DNA of 64,000 nucleotides from Komagataeibacter xylinus (GCF_009834365.1 NZ_CP041348.1:802501-866500); one strand, 5' to 3'. Positions 8,106 to 17,933 are shown, counted from the stretch's first letter. Notes: generated by a model from the letters alone, not told the origin. Program-made: numbers and translations.

Positions 8106-9200
8106 TCAGACGTTAAAGCGGAACAGCAGGACATCACCATCCTGCACCACGTAATCCCGCCCTTCGATGCGCAGCTTGCCCGCCTCACGGGCACCCGCCT
8201 CGCCATTGCAGGCGATGTAATCATCATATGCAATGGTCTCGCACGCAATGAAGCCCCGCTCGAAATCATTATGGATGACGGCGGCGGCCTGCGGAGCCTT
8301 GGTGCCTTCGGTAATGGTCCAGGCCCGCGTCTCCTTCGGCCCTACGGTGAAGTAGGTGCTCAGGCCCAGCAGGCGGTAGCCTGCGGCAATGACGCGGTCG
8401 AGCCCGCTATCCTTCAGGCCAAGGCCTTCAAGGAACTCGACCCGGTCTTCAGCGCCCAGCTGGCTCACTTCGGCCTCGATCGCGGCGGAGACAACAACCA
8501 TTGCCGCCCCTTCCTCTTCCGCCCGCTTGCGCACGCGCTCGGAAAATTCGTTGCCGGTGGCTGCCGAGGCTTCATCCACGTTGCACACATACAGCACGGG
8601 CTTCGAGGTCATGAGCTGCAGGCGGCGCACTGCCTCCTCCTGCCCCGCCGGGATTGCCTTGCGTGCGGGCAGGCCCTCACGCAGGGCTTCGATCAGCGGC
8701 TCCATCAGTTCAACCTGGGCTGCGGCCTCGCGGTCATTGCCGCGTGCCTTCTTCTGGAGCGCCACGATCCGCTTCTCCAGCGATTCGAGGTCGGCCAGCA
8801 TCAGTTCGGTCTCGATGATCTCGGCATCGCGGATGGGGTCCACGCCACCTTCCACATGGGTGATGTCATCATCTTCAAAGCAGCGCAGCACGTGGATGAT
8901 GGCATCCACCTCGCGGATATTGGCCAGGAACTGGTTGCCCAGTCCCTCCCCGCGCGAGGCACCGCGCACCAGGCCCGCGATATCGACGAATTCGAGGCTG
9001 GTGGGCAGGATCTTCTGTGATTTGCCAATCCGCGCCAGTTCCGCCAGCCGCGCATCGGGCACGGCCACGCGCCCGACATTGGGCTCGATGGTGCAGAACG
9101 GATAGTTCGCGGCCTGCGCCGACGCGGTCTCGGTCAGGGCGTTGAACAGGGTCGATTTGCCCACGTTGGGCAGGCCCACGATGCCACAGTTAAAGCCCAT
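8106..9200 (-). CDS. ychF: Redox-regulated GTP/ATPase YchF
   Basis: 364 residues. The Walker A motif is GLPNVGKSTLF at the N-terminus, with VDIAGLVRGASRGEGLGNQF as switch II and the C-terminal TGS domain ending AGKLRIEGRDYVVQDGDVLL. YchF is an Obg-family ATPase that binds ribosomes and takes part in stress responses. It starts 6 bases after pth, which is the classic pth-ychF operon arrangement; rplY lies upstream on the same strand, completing the common rplY-pth-ychF order. Confidence 0.97.
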   Translation of the reverse strand: MGFNCGIVGLPNVGKSTLFNALTETASAQAANYPFCTIEPNVGRVAVPDARLAELARIGKSQKILPTSLEFVDIAGLVRGASRGEGLGNQFLANIREVDAIIHVLRCFEDDDITHVEGGVDPIRDAEIIETELMLADLESLEKRIVALQKKARGNDREAAAQVELMEPLIEALREGLPARKAIPAGQEEAVRRLQLMTSKPVLYVCNVDEASAATGNEFSERVRKRAEEEGAAMVVVSAAIEAEVSQLGAEDRVEFLEGLGLKDSGLDRVIAAGYRLLGLSTYFTVGPKETRAWTITEGTKAPQAAAVIHNDFERGFIACETIAYDDYIACNGEAGAREAGKLRIEGRDYVVQDGDVLLFRFNV

Positions 9201-9206
9201 ACGCCC

Positions 9207-9779
9207 TTACTCCCCGGCCTGCGCGGCCATTCTTGTCATGAACAGTTCCGGCCTGCCATCCGCCAGCAGCGTGGCTTCATCAGCCAGCGTATCAAGCATC
9301 GGGTCCAGCCACTCGCGGTCCGTGCGGGAAAAATCGCCCAGCACATGGCCCGTCACACGCTCGCGGCTGCCGGGATGCCCGATGCCAAGCCGCACGCGCC
9401 AGTATTCTTTCGTGCCCAGCATGCGATCCATCGACCGCAGGCCGTTATGCCCCGCCGCCCCGCCGCCACGCTTGACGCGGATGCGGCCCGGCTCGAGGTC
9501 AAGTTCGTCATGGAAGGCGGTAATGGCCTCGGCGGGCAGTTTGTAGAAGGCTGCCGCCTGCTGAACGCTCTCGCCCGAGAGGTTCATGTAGGTCATGGGC
9601 TTGAGCAGCAGCACCTTGTGCCGCCCCACCATGCCTTCGGCAATCTCGCCACGGAAGCGCTTGCGCCACGGGCCGAACCCGTGGCGCTGCGCAATCCGGT
9701 CCACCGCCATGAAGCCGACATTGTGACGATTCCGGCTCATCCCCGTCTCGGGATTACCAAGACCGGTCCAGAGCAACAT
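9207..9779 (-). CDS. pth: Peptidyl-tRNA hydrolase
   Basis: 190 residues with the Pth signatures: GLGNPETGMSRNRHNVGF with the catalytic histidine, LLKPMTYMNLSGESV, FHDELDL and GGGAAGHNGLRSM. It frees tRNAs from stalled peptidyl-tRNA. It lies between rplY (43 bases upstream) and ychF (6 bases downstream), consistent with a single transcript. Confidence 0.97.
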   Translation of the reverse strand: MLLWTGLGNPETGMSRNRHNVGFMAVDRIAQRHGFGPWRKRFRGEIAEGMVGRHKVLLLKPMTYMNLSGESVQQAAAFYKLPAEAITAFHDELDLEPGRIRVKRGGGAAGHNGLRSMDRMLGTKEYWRVRLGIGHPGSRERVTGHVLGDFSRTDREWLDPMLDTLADEATLLADGRPELFMTRMAAQAGE

Positions 9780-9822
9780 CGTTCAGTCTCCTGTAAGGCG
9801 TTTCGTGGCGGTGGGTGGGCAA

Positions 9823-10443
9823 TCAGCCCTCGGCTGCGCCTTCGGCGGCCTCGGCTGCTTCGGGCTCTTCATCAACGCTCGGCGGTGCCACGTTGGCGAT
9901 GACGAAGTTGTTGTCCTGCAGCACGGGGGTCACTTTTTCGGTGCCCTTGAGGTCTTCCCAGCGCACGTTGTCGTGGAAGTCGAGCTTGGAAAGGTCGGCG
10001 GTGAAGAATTCCGGGATATCGGCCGGATCAACCACCACATCAACCGTGTGGCGGACGATGTTCATCACGCCACCGCGCTTGACACCCGGCGAAACCTCTT
10101 CACCCGTGAAGCGGATTTCCACTTCCACATGCACCTTGTGGCCAGCGGCGAGGCGCTGATAATCCACATGGATCGGGGCATCGGTTACGGGGTGCAGCTG
10201 GATCTCGCGCAGCAGGGCGTGCACGGAAGCACCACCTTCAACGGAGATGTCATAGATGCGCGAACGCCAGCCGGACTTATGCAGCTCACGGTGCACGATG
10301 CGGGGGTCAAGCGCGATCAGGATGGGTTCCTGGCCGCCGCCATAGATCACGCCGGGCACGTGGCCGGCACGCCTCGTTGCACGCGCTGCCCCCTTACCAG
10401 CCTTCGCGCGCGAAGAGACTTCGATTTTGGTGAATTTGGTCAC
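9823..10443 (-). CDS. rplY: 50S ribosomal protein L25 (CTC type)
   Basis: 206 residues: an N-terminal L25 5S-rRNA-binding domain ([32 protein letters not shown]) plus the C-terminal TL5/CTC beta domain ([20 protein letters not shown]) and an acidic Ala/Glu tail. GTG 10443 is chosen over ATG 10464 because AGGAG sits 7 bases before it and the protein then begins MTKFTKIEV as in homologues. It is upstream of pth and ychF. Confidence 0.95.
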   Translation of the reverse strand: MTKFTKIEVSSRAKAGKGAARATRRAGHVPGVIYGGGQEPILIALDPRIVHRELHKSGWRSRIYDISVEGGASVHALLREIQLHPVTDAPIHVDYQRLAAGHKVHVEVEIRFTGEEVSPGVKRGGVMNIVRHTVDVVVDPADIPEFFTADLSKLDFHDNVRWEDLKGTEKVTPVLQDNNFVIANVAPPSVDEEPEAAEAAEGAAEG

Positions 10444-10556
10444 TTGTCTGCTCCTGAAACACAAGCGCGCGGGCCTCCAGGGGTGCCAGCGCGTGCGCGG
10501 CCTTTAACGGAAAACCACGCCTTATGCAATCACCAAGCCCCGACAGCCCCGGTTTT

Positions 10557-11147
10557 TCAGGAAAGCGCGGTGAGACTCCACACCGGCGTCGCCCCCGGCT
10601 CGGCCCACATGGGAGTGGCATTGGGCAGGCGCACGTTGGGCTTGAGGTGCATGGCCGCGCGCAGGGCGCGGAACATCGCGCCATGGCACACGATCAGCGG
10701 CACGCCATCTTGCTCAAGCGCACGATTGACCGCCGAGACCGCGCGCTCGCGCAGGTCGGCAAAGCTTTCGCCATCAGGGGGGGTATACTCGCCTGCAATC
10801 CAGCTGTCGTACCACGAGCCCATCGGCTTGCCTTCTTCCGACCCGAAGCAGACTTCCTTCAGCCCGTCATCAAGGGCGACCTCAAGGCGGGGGGCACCAT
10901 TGGCTGCAAGCTGGTCGGCCACGATCTCGGCCGTGCGCCGCGCGCGCACCAAGGGAGATGCGACAATGCGCACGATCGGCGCATGATCGCGCCAGTGCCG
11001 CGCCAGTAGCAGGCCCGCCGCCTCGGCCTGGGCAATGCCCGTGGCGTTGAGCGGAATATCGGTGCGCCCCTGCGAGCGCCCCTGCGCATTCCAGTCCGTT
11101 TCCCCATGGCGCAGGTACCAGTATGGCCGGGTAATCAGGTCAGTCAT
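10557..11147 (-). CDS. Histidine phosphatase family protein
   Basis: 196 residues with the phosphoglycerate-mutase-like core: YLRHGETDWNAQGRSQGRTD contains the catalytic RHG, GLKEVCFGSEEG follows, and the second histidine is in LIVCHGAMFRAL. Such proteins dephosphorylate small phosphomolecules; the substrate is not predictable here. ATG 11147 has AAGGAACG upstream and replaces a longer frame from 11225 that begins with unrelated basic residues. It lies between prs and rplY on the same strand. Confidence 0.88.
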   Translation of the reverse strand: MTDLITRPYWYLRHGETDWNAQGRSQGRTDIPLNATGIAQAEAAGLLLARHWRDHAPIVRIVASPLVRARRTAEIVADQLAANGAPRLEVALDDGLKEVCFGSEEGKPMGSWYDSWIAGEYTPPDGESFADLRERAVSAVNRALEQDGVPLIVCHGAMFRALRAAMHLKPNVRLPNATPMWAEPGATPVWSLTALS

Positions 11148-11230
11148 GCGTCGTTCCTTCACTCTACTACGCCCTTGGGGGTAGCGCCGTGCGGGCGGGG
11201 CGGTCAATCCCGCGCCCTGCCTCAAAGCGT

Positions 11231-12220
11231 TCAGTCGAACAGCGAGGAGACCGAGCTTTCATCCGAGATGGCCTGCATGGCGCGTGAAATCAGGGCCGCC
11301 GTGCTGATCTGGCGGATATTGGCTGCATCCTTTACGGCCTCGGTGGCCTTGATGCTGTCGGTCAGGGTCAGCATGCCCAGCGGGGATTGCCCCACGCGGC
11401 TGACCGCGCTGCCAGTCAGCACGCCGTGGGTCACATATGCCTCGACTGCGGCGGCCCCATGCTTCATCAGCGCTTCGGCCGCGTTGCACAGCGAGCCGCC
11501 GCTATCGACGATATCATCGACCAGAATGCAGTAGCGGCCCCGCACGTCGCCAATCACGTTCATCACCTCCGACACGCCCGCGCGCTCGCGGCGCTTGTCG
11601 ATGATGGCGAGGTCCACGTTCAGCCGCTGCGCGAGCTGGCGGGCGCGCACCACGCCCCCCACATCGGGCGAGACGATCATGAGGTTGTGCGGGCCGCCGG
11701 GAATGTCCATGGGCGGCGCGTCATAGGGCAGCGGGGGCTCGCCCTCAAGCTTCATGCGGCCACGGATGTCACGCGTGAACAGGGGGGCTGCATAGAGGTT
11801 ATCAACGGGGATATCGAAGAAGCCCTGGATCTGCATGGCGTGCAGGTCCATGGTGAGCACGCGGTTGGCGCCCGCCTCCACCAGAATGTTGGCCACGAGC
11901 TTGGCGCTGATGGGCGTGCGCGGGCCGGATTTGCGATCCTGCCGCGCATAACCGAAATACGGCATGACCGCCGTGATGCGCCGCGCCGAGCCCCGTCGCA
12001 GGGCATCGAGCATGATCAGCAGTTCCATGAGGTTATCATTGGTGGGCGAGCAGGTGCTCTGGATGACGAACACATCCTCGCCACGCACGTTCTCATGAAT
12101 CTCGACAAAAATTTCCATGTCGGCAAAACGCCGCACGGTCGCGTTGCAGAGCGGTAGCCCCAGTTCCGCCGCAACTTTCTCGGCGAGAGGCAGGTTGCTG
12201 TTACAGGCGACAATCTTCAT
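11231..12220 (-). CDS. prs: Ribose-phosphate pyrophosphokinase
   Basis: 329 residues of class I PRPP synthase: starts [17 protein letters not shown], with [20 protein letters not shown], the signature [27 protein letters not shown], the flexible-loop KRRERAG and the PRPP loop [11 protein letters not shown]. It makes PRPP from ribose 5-phosphate and ATP for nucleotide, histidine and NAD synthesis. ATG 12220 has GGGAG upstream and gives the standard length; the open frame to 12340 is excluded for those reasons. Confidence 0.97.
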   Translation of the reverse strand: MKIVACNSNLPLAEKVAAELGLPLCNATVRRFADMEIFVEIHENVRGEDVFVIQSTCSPTNDNLMELLIMLDALRRGSARRITAVMPYFGYARQDRKSGPRTPISAKLVANILVEAGANRVLTMDLHAMQIQGFFDIPVDNLYAAPLFTRDIRGRMKLEGEPPLPYDAPPMDIPGGPHNLMIVSPDVGGVVRARQLAQRLNVDLAIIDKRRERAGVSEVMNVIGDVRGRYCILVDDIVDSGGSLCNAAEALMKHGAAAVEAYVTHGVLTGSAVSRVGQSPLGMLTLTDSIKATEAVKDAANIRQISTAALISRAMQAISDESSVSSLFD

Positions 12221-12399
12221 CGTGTGACGCTCCCGGGCGGCGGTAGAGGCGCTGGAGGGCGGTTTTTTTCCGCCCCCGTTGTGTATGTGCGGCGTTCTAT
12301 CAACCGGCACATGGCCTGTCACCTGCCTAAGGGTATGCAAACCTGCACGTCTGCCCCCCGTTGCCGATCCGTCACACCCTTATGGACCGCCAGGCAGGA

Positions 12400-12470
12400 A
12401 GGCGGCTTTTTTCCACAAGCTGCACCAGAACACCGCCTTTTTGGAAAAAGGCGGCACCAAAAAACGTTTA
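12400..12470. repeat. Two-hairpin intergenic repeat, copy 2
   Basis: Degenerate AAGCTT-side half, then AGAACACCGCCTTTTT and AAAAAGGCGGCACC forming the second hairpin, then AAAAAACGTTTATTATT. Located just downstream of the lipoprotein gene stop (12513, minus strand) and upstream of prs. Confidence 0.85.
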
Positions 12471-12512
12471 TTATTCTTTATCAGGGCTCTGTTTTTAAAG
12501 ATTCATTCAAGA

Positions 12513-13499
12513 TCACGGCTGTGCGGGAGCAGCGGGGGATGCGCTGACTGCGGAGGCCGGAGCAGGCGCGCTGCCCGGCGTGGGCAGGGTGCCATCGGCG
12601 GCAAGCGGCGCGTTTTCCCGGCCGGAATAACGGGTGATGATCTGCCGCACGGCCCCGGCTGCCTCATCGGCGGCGGCCACGGCCACATCGCCCCAGCGGG
12701 AATCCAGCGAATGGGCCGCGATATCATGAATCTGGGTGGCGGCCCCTGCTTCATTCCCCTGCGCGTCGAGCACCTTCCATGTCAGCACGATATGCTGCTG
12801 GGGTGTCGTCGAGGTGGTGGTGACCGCATCATTGAGCACCACAGTGCAGCGCACGGTGTAATCCGCGCCGGTGGCCGTATGCCGCAGGTCTTCATGCGCA
12901 TCGGGGAAAGCAGCGGTAAAGGCACGGGCCAGCGCGTGGTCACCATCGCCCGGCGCACCCTGCACGCCCGCGAAATAGACATGGGCGGGGCGGTTCTTGA
13001 GGCTGTTGGGGTCTTTTTGCATCTGGGCGGCCTGGATGCCGGTCAGCAGTTCGGCAACGCCGGGGGCCACCTCCTGCGCCGAGCGGGTCTCGGCCTGCCC
13101 GTCCGCCGCCTGCCATTGCGCCGCAGGCACCGCGGCACCGCTCATATGGCCGCGTTCCTCGCCCTTGGGGGTCATGACGGCATAGGTGGGAATGACCGTG
13201 CCATCCTGCGCCGTGGTGGTCATTTTCAGCCACCAGTCACCGGGCTTGACCGGCTGGCCCATGGCGGGCACCGACTGCGCGAGCATGGCCTCGACCATGG
13301 CATGCTGCCAGGCCTGCGTGCCGGCCTCATCCGTGCCTGATGCGGTGGAAACCGGCACGGCCAGCCGCGCGGTGGGGGGCTGCGCGCCGGAGCCATCATG
13401 GCGGAAGGGATGCGGCACATCCACGCAGCCACCCAGCAGGGAAAGCCCCACAAGGGCCGCGAGCGTGCCCGACCGGTGGGCAAAAATGTCTGACATCAT
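12513..13499 (-). CDS. Putative lipoprotein, unknown function
   Basis: 328 residues. The N-terminus has a type II signal peptide: LAALVGLSLLGGC is a good lipobox with the acylated cysteine near residue 25. The rest is soluble, with no recognised domain; a central part reads GDWWLKMTTTAQDGTVIPTY, a later part VVLNDAVTTTSTTPQQHIVL, and the tail is Ala/Pro/Ser-rich. It lies just downstream of pgeF on the same strand (8 bases), so it probably shares the lgt-methyltransferase-pgeF transcript. I do not recognise a family beyond an acetic-acid-bacterial conserved lipoprotein. Confidence 0.75.
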   Translation of the reverse strand: MMSDIFAHRSGTLAALVGLSLLGGCVDVPHPFRHDGSGAQPPTARLAVPVSTASGTDEAGTQAWQHAMVEAMLAQSVPAMGQPVKPGDWWLKMTTTAQDGTVIPTYAVMTPKGEERGHMSGAAVPAAQWQAADGQAETRSAQEVAPGVAELLTGIQAAQMQKDPNSLKNRPAHVYFAGVQGAPGDGDHALARAFTAAFPDAHEDLRHTATGADYTVRCTVVLNDAVTTTSTTPQQHIVLTWKVLDAQGNEAGAATQIHDIAAHSLDSRWGDVAVAAADEAAGAVRQIITRYSGRENAPLAADGTLPTPGSAPAPASAVSASPAAPAQP

Positions 13500-13507
13500 G
13501 GCACCCC

Positions 13508-14299
13508 TTATACCGCCCGGCAGGCGATAACGGAAATCTGGTGCCCGATCGGCCCGCCGCCTGCCAGCGTGCGGCGCCGATGGCTGAAAAACCGCACATC
13601 ATCACGCAGGGTATCGAGGCCGAGCGCCATGGCGGACCCTACCGTGCACCGTTCAAGGCGCATGACGCAGTAACCCGGCAGGTCAAACATGAAATGCCCC
13701 GCCCGCACAGCCGGACTGAAAAACGCGCCTGCCTCCGCATCACAGGCCAGCACGGCATCGCGCATGTCTGGCCCGACCTCGTAGCTGGCCGGTGCGATAC
13801 ACGGGCCGACGACAGCGGTGATCTCACCGGCCGCGCAGCCCAGCGCGCCCATCGCCGCCACCGTGGCCTCGATAATGCCGCCACACGCCCCCCGCCAGCC
13901 GGCATGGGCCGCGCCCACCACCGTGCCCTGCGCATTGCTGAACAGAACCGGCGCGCAGTCAGCCGTAATCACGCCCAGCGCCAGACCGGGCGTGGCCGTG
14001 ACCAGAGCGTCCCCCTCCGGCCCGGCACCTGTTGGCCAGGGGGCAGTTACCGTCATTACGCGGTCGCCATGCACCTGGGTCAGGCCCAGCAGGCAGTCGG
14101 GCGAAACCCCGACATACTGCGCCACGCGGCGGCGGTTTTCACGTAAGGCGCGCGGATCATCCGCCGAGCGGGTCGAGCAGTTGAGCGTGGCATACGGCCC
14201 GGTGGAGACCCCGCCAAGGCGGGTGAAGAATCCATGCCGCACGCTTTCAAGGGCCGGGGCCCGCACCACCTGCGCATCCGTAATTGCGCTATCTGTCAT
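13508..14299 (-). CDS. pgeF: PgeF/YfiH (LACC1-type) purine nucleoside phosphorylase-like protein
   Basis: 263 residues with the YfiH motifs: HGFFTRLGGVS, LTQVHGDRV, TADCAPVL with metal-binding cysteine, HAGWRG, and VGPCIAPASYEVG. The family, once called multicopper polyphenol oxidase, is now linked to peptidoglycan editing (PgeF) and to zinc-dependent purine nucleoside metabolism. It follows the MidA-like methyltransferase and lgt, the usual alphaproteobacterial order, although a repeat copy separates it from the methyltransferase gene. Confidence 0.93.
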   Translation of the reverse strand: MTDSAITDAQVVRAPALESVRHGFFTRLGGVSTGPYATLNCSTRSADDPRALRENRRRVAQYVGVSPDCLLGLTQVHGDRVMTVTAPWPTGAGPEGDALVTATPGLALGVITADCAPVLFSNAQGTVVGAAHAGWRGACGGIIEATVAAMGALGCAAGEITAVVGPCIAPASYEVGPDMRDAVLACDAEAGAFFSPAVRAGHFMFDLPGYCVMRLERCTVGSAMALGLDTLRDDVRFFSHRRRTLAGGGPIGHQISVIACRAV

Positions 14300-14337
14300 C
14301 AGTGTTTCCCCTCATCCCGTAGCGGACAAATTTATAG

Positions 14338-14409
14338 AAGTTTTTGGGCGCCGTTTTTTTTAAAAGGCCGCGTTCTTCGAAGCTTTAAAAAAAAGCTTCA
14401 CCAAAAAAT
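14338..14409. repeat. Two-hairpin intergenic repeat, copy 3
   Basis: AAGTTTTTGGGCGCCG, a GGCCGCG-side hairpin, GTTCTTCGAAGCTTT, an AAGCTT hairpin and CACCAAAAAATT. Located immediately after the stop of the MidA-like methyltransferase gene (14413, minus strand). Confidence 0.85.
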
Positions 14410-14412
14410 TCC

Positions 14413-15450
14413 TTATGCTGACTGCGGTGCACCACTTCCACGCACTCCCGCAAAACCCGGCAACAGGCCCGTCATGCCCACCGACAGCCCCAGCACGCGA
14501 AACAGCCGCCCCATCTGCTCAGGCGCTGCCAGCCGCCGCGCGGCCGCCCTGATGTCGTGCGCCTGGTCGGGAGCCGCGCGGGCAAGCTGCTCGCAGCGCG
14601 CGCCCAGCCCGAGTGCACCCAAAAAATCGCCCTGCTTCACGCTGCCCCACACATCCACCCCGCCTGCCGCCTGTGCCATGCTGGCAAAATCGACATGAGC
14701 AGTCAGGTCCGCCGTGCCGGGATCACATAACGGATCAACCGGTTGGCCTGCCCGTAGCGCCTGCAGGCTGTCGCCCCAGGCCGGGGCATCGTAACCGTAA
14801 TCAATCAGCAGCGCCGCCCCGCGCCCGCGTTGCAGACGGGCGGCAAGCGTGCTGACAAAATCGAGCGCGGGCTGGCAGGTTTCCAGCACGTCTCCCTCAG
14901 GAACAGACCGCGCCAGAGCCGGGTGGCCAGGAGGCAGAACAGCCGCCTGCTCTACAAAGCGCCCCGCCTGCACAAAGCGCTCCGCCCAGCCCTGCCCATG
15001 GCGCACAAACTGGCGGATGGGCAGCGCATCGACAAACTCGTTGCCCAGCAGGATGAACGGCCCCTCGGGCAGGCTGGCAAGACCGTCATGCCAGTTGACA
15101 GGGGTTGGCGTGGCATCCTTCAAAGCCACTTTCTGGCAGGCTCGCAGGCGGGGCGAGGTCTCGATCAGGTGCACCCGTGCTGCCGCATGGCAGGCAGGGG
15201 CCACCCGGCGCAGCAGGCGCAGGGCATCGGCCATGAGCGTGCCCCGGCCCGGCCCCGCCTCAGCCAGCACGAAAGGAGCGGGGCGGCCAAGCTGCTCCCA
15301 CACCACGGCCACCCATGCGCCCAGCAGTTCACCGAACATCTGCGAGATTTCGGGCGATGTAATGAAATCGGCAAACGGGTCGCGGCCTGCATAATAGGCC
15401 GCGTTGGCCCGCGCCATGAAGTGGTCCAGCCGTTCGGGCTGCCCGGTCAT
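14413..15450 (-). CDS. MidA/NDUFAF7-type class I SAM-dependent methyltransferase
   Basis: 345 residues. DPFADFITSPEISQMFGELL at residues 24-43 and AEAGPGRGTLMAD are diagnostic of PF02636 (Methyltransf_28), the family of human NDUFAF7, which methylates an arginine of complex I subunit NDUFS2. HLIETSPRLRACQ and LLGNEFVDALPIRQF follow. A complex I assembly role is therefore plausible, and an accessory complex I subunit (NDUFA12) is encoded at 37751. ATG 15450 overlaps the lgt stop by 4 bases (ATGA), which decides this start over one at 15561. Confidence 0.9.
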   Translation of the reverse strand: MTGQPERLDHFMARANAAYYAGRDPFADFITSPEISQMFGELLGAWVAVVWEQLGRPAPFVLAEAGPGRGTLMADALRLLRRVAPACHAAARVHLIETSPRLRACQKVALKDATPTPVNWHDGLASLPEGPFILLGNEFVDALPIRQFVRHGQGWAERFVQAGRFVEQAAVLPPGHPALARSVPEGDVLETCQPALDFVSTLAARLQRGRGAALLIDYGYDAPAWGDSLQALRAGQPVDPLCDPGTADLTAHVDFASMAQAAGGVDVWGSVKQGDFLGALGLGARCEQLARAAPDQAHDIRAAARRLAAPEQMGRLFRVLGLSVGMTGLLPGFAGVRGSGAPQSA

Positions 15451-16301
15451 GCCTTGCCCTCGGCGGCCTCTTCCGCCGGTTCTGCCATCACTACGGTGCG
15501 CGCGGGGCGCATACAGGCATTGAGCATAAGCCCCAGCCCGCCAATGGCCATGGGCACGCACAAAACCTGCCCCATGGTCACGCCAAAGGGCAGGAAGCCG
15601 ATAAACGCATCGGGCTCACGGAAGCATTCGCACACCGTGCGCGCCACCGCGTAGCCAAACAGGAACAGCCCTGCGATGAAGCCGGGATGCTGGCGCACCT
15701 TCAGGCTGCGCGAGACGCACCACAGCAGGGTGAACAGCAAAAGCCCTTCGGCAAAGGCTTCATACAGTTCGGATGGATGGCGCGGCTCCGGCCCGGCATC
15801 GGGAAAGATCATGGCCCAGGGCAGCGAGGGCGAGGCAGGCCTGCCCCATAATTCGCCATTGATGAAGTTGGCGATGCGCCCCAGCCCCAGCCCGATGGGC
15901 ACCACCGTGGTGATCCGGTCGGAAAAGGCAAGGAAGCTCAGCCCGTTGAGCCGCGTAAACGCGATCAGCGCAATGATCACGCCCGCAGCGCCACCATGAA
16001 ACGACATGCCTCCATGCCATACCTGCAAAATGGCCAGCGGGTGCGTGAGGTAATAGCCAGGCTGATAGAACAGGATATAGCCCAGCCGCCCACCCAGCAC
16101 CACGCCCAGCGTGGCCCATGTCAGGAAGTCATCGACCTGCAGCGCCGTGGCGGCCCGGGGGGGCAGGGCCGCGAGGCGGCGGGCAATGCGCCACCCCGCC
16201 ACCAGGGCCACGATATAGGCCATGGCGTACCAGCGTATGGCGAACGGCCCGAAATGGACCATTACCGGATCAAACTGCGGAAAGACCAGAACAGGCAGCA
16301 T
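15447..16301 (-). CDS. lgt: Prolipoprotein diacylglyceryl transferase Lgt
   Basis: 284 residues, seven predicted membrane segments. Family motifs include RWYAMAYIVALVAGWRIARR, HGGMSFHGGA, and the Lgt signature GRIANFINGELWGRP, then HPSELYEAFAEG. It transfers diacylglycerol from phosphatidylglycerol to lipobox cysteines in the inner membrane. It is coupled by ATGA overlap to the MidA-like methyltransferase. The putative lipoprotein encoded downstream in the same direction is a possible substrate, like any lipoprotein. Confidence 0.97.
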   Translation of the reverse strand: MLPVLVFPQFDPVMVHFGPFAIRWYAMAYIVALVAGWRIARRLAALPPRAATALQVDDFLTWATLGVVLGGRLGYILFYQPGYYLTHPLAILQVWHGGMSFHGGAAGVIIALIAFTRLNGLSFLAFSDRITTVVPIGLGLGRIANFINGELWGRPASPSLPWAMIFPDAGPEPRHPSELYEAFAEGLLLFTLLWCVSRSLKVRQHPGFIAGLFLFGYAVARTVCECFREPDAFIGFLPFGVTMGQVLCVPMAIGGLGLMLNACMRPARTVVMAEPAEEAAEGKA

Positions 16302-16349
16302 GGGCCGACTTTCAGTAATCAGGAAGGAAGCAGGGGCAGCGCCCGATGC

Positions 16350-17330
16350 CTAGAGATAGGGATCAGGGGTGGCAAGATAGTCGTGCACGTAACGCCGCAC
16401 GCCATCCTCCAGCGTGGTGAAGGGGTGGCTGTAACCCGCCGCCCGCAGCCTGCGCATGTCGGCACAGGTAAAGGACTGGTACTGCCCGCGCAGGGATTGC
16501 GGCATGTCGATGAACTCGATCCTGGGTGCCAAGCCCGCTGCATCGCACACCGCATGCGCAAGGTCGGCATAAGTGCGCGCAATGCCGGTGCCGCAGTTGA
16601 ACAGCCCGCACACATTCGTATGGTCCAGCAGCCACAGCATGACATTGACCACATCACCCACCCAGATGAAGTCACGCGCCTGCGCGCCATCGGCCAGGCC
16701 CGGCACGTCGGAGCGGAACAGCGTGAGCGGCCCGCCTGCCCGCGCCTCGTCATACTTGACCTTCACCACCGAGATCATGCGCCCCTTGTGGTACTCGTTG
16801 GGGCCATAGACATTGAAGAACTTCAGCCCCGCCCATGACAGGCCTGAAAGTTCGCCACGCGCCAGCCGGCGTTGCAAGATCTGGTCAAACGCCTGCTTGG
16901 ACCAGCCATACAGGTTGAGCGGGTTGAGCCTGTCCAGCCCCGCCGGGTCATCGCTGAACTGCTCGACCCTGTCCGCAGCCCCATAGGTCGCGGCCGATGA
17001 GGCATAGATGAAGCGCACCCCCTCATGCGCGCACCACTGGGCCAGCCGGCATGACAGGTCGACATTGGTGCGCCACACAAGATCGCCATCGCTTGCCGTC
17101 GTCTCGCTGATTGCACCGAGATGCACCACCGCCGACACATCGGGCCGGGTGGCCAGCCACGCATCAAGCGCCTCAGGCGCCACGATCTGCACGGGGGCAT
17201 GGTGGCGCAGGTTGCGCCATTTGCCAGCGCTGCCCAGCCAGTCCACCACCACCGTGTCGACCCCGCGCGCGTGCAGGGCCTGCTGCATGCACGAACCGAT
17301 AAAGCCCGCGCCCCCGGTAATCACGATCAC
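16350..17330 (-). CDS. hldD: ADP-L-glycero-D-manno-heptose-6-epimerase
   Basis: 326 residues. The Rossmann loop VITGGAGFIGS starts at residue 4; SSAATYG and YGWSKQAFD give the catalytic Ser/Tyr/Lys set, followed by KFFNVYGPNEYHKG and RDFIWVGDVV, both typical of HldD. It converts ADP-D-glycero-D-manno-heptose to the L-form used in the LPS inner core. GTG 17330 is chosen because GGAG lies 5 bases upstream and homologues begin at this point; ATG 17384 would add 18 unrelated residues. No other heptose gene is nearby. Confidence 0.95.
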   Translation of the reverse strand: MIVITGGAGFIGSCMQQALHARGVDTVVVDWLGSAGKWRNLRHHAPVQIVAPEALDAWLATRPDVSAVVHLGAISETTASDGDLVWRTNVDLSCRLAQWCAHEGVRFIYASSAATYGAADRVEQFSDDPAGLDRLNPLNLYGWSKQAFDQILQRRLARGELSGLSWAGLKFFNVYGPNEYHKGRMISVVKVKYDEARAGGPLTLFRSDVPGLADGAQARDFIWVGDVVNVMLWLLDHTNVCGLFNCGTGIARTYADLAHAVCDAAGLAPRIEFIDMPQSLRGQYQSFTCADMRRLRAAGYSHPFTTLEDGVRRYVHDYLATPDPYL

Positions 17331-17491
17331 TGCTCCGCACCCCGCTGCTGCCTGCACATTGATTGCGGCACCGAAGGCCGCCACAATCGTGCGGATAGCC
17401 CTGAGGCGGCAATGTGTCTATAGTAGCGCCTTTCCCCTTCGCGCGGCAGCCGGGTCACGGTGGCGGCGCGGAACGTCATGGAGTATCCACT

Positions 17492-17782
17492 ATGTCCGAC
17501 AGGCCCCGCATTTTTGATGACCTTGCCGGTGTGGCCGGCGGCGCGTTCTCGGCACTTGCTGGCGTGCGCGAGGAAATCGGCGCCATGGTCCGTGCCCGCG
17601 TGGATGAAACACTCGGCAGCCTGAACCTCGTGCGCCGCGATGAATTTGAAGTGGTGCGTGAAGTCGCGACCCGCGCGCGCCTGGCACAGGGCGAGATGGA
17701 AAACCGCATCGCCCGCCTTGAAGAGCGCGTCTCCGATCTTGAAGCCAGCATGACTTCCCCCACCCCCCATACTGGCGGCTGA
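17492..17782 (+). CDS. ubiK: Ubiquinone biosynthesis accessory factor UbiK (BMFP domain)
   Basis: 96 residues: an amphipathic N-terminal helix (IFDDLAGVAGGAFSALAGVR), then VRRDEFEVVREVATRAR and a C-terminal coiled coil IARLEERVSDLEAS. This is the BMFP/YqiC family, now UbiK, which helps the aerobic ubiquinone complex. ATG 17492 has GGAG upstream; the longer frame from 17414 is rejected. It precedes a YbjN-like gene and proC, and a protein that may have a COQ9-like fold. Confidence 0.85.
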   Translation: MSDRPRIFDDLAGVAGGAFSALAGVREEIGAMVRARVDETLGSLNLVRRDEFEVVREVATRARLAQGEMENRIARLEERVSDLEASMTSPTPHTGG

Positions 17783-17933
17783 GCACGAGGCTTGCAGCCA
17801 ATGCCTGTGGGCCATAGTGTAACGGGACGGTCCGCGCCCTGATTCCCCGCAACAGGACACGGACCGGGTTGCAGAGACACGGAATCCGGCATCATGCCCG
17901 GATCTCCTCCACGACGGCTTCGGGGAGTGCCAC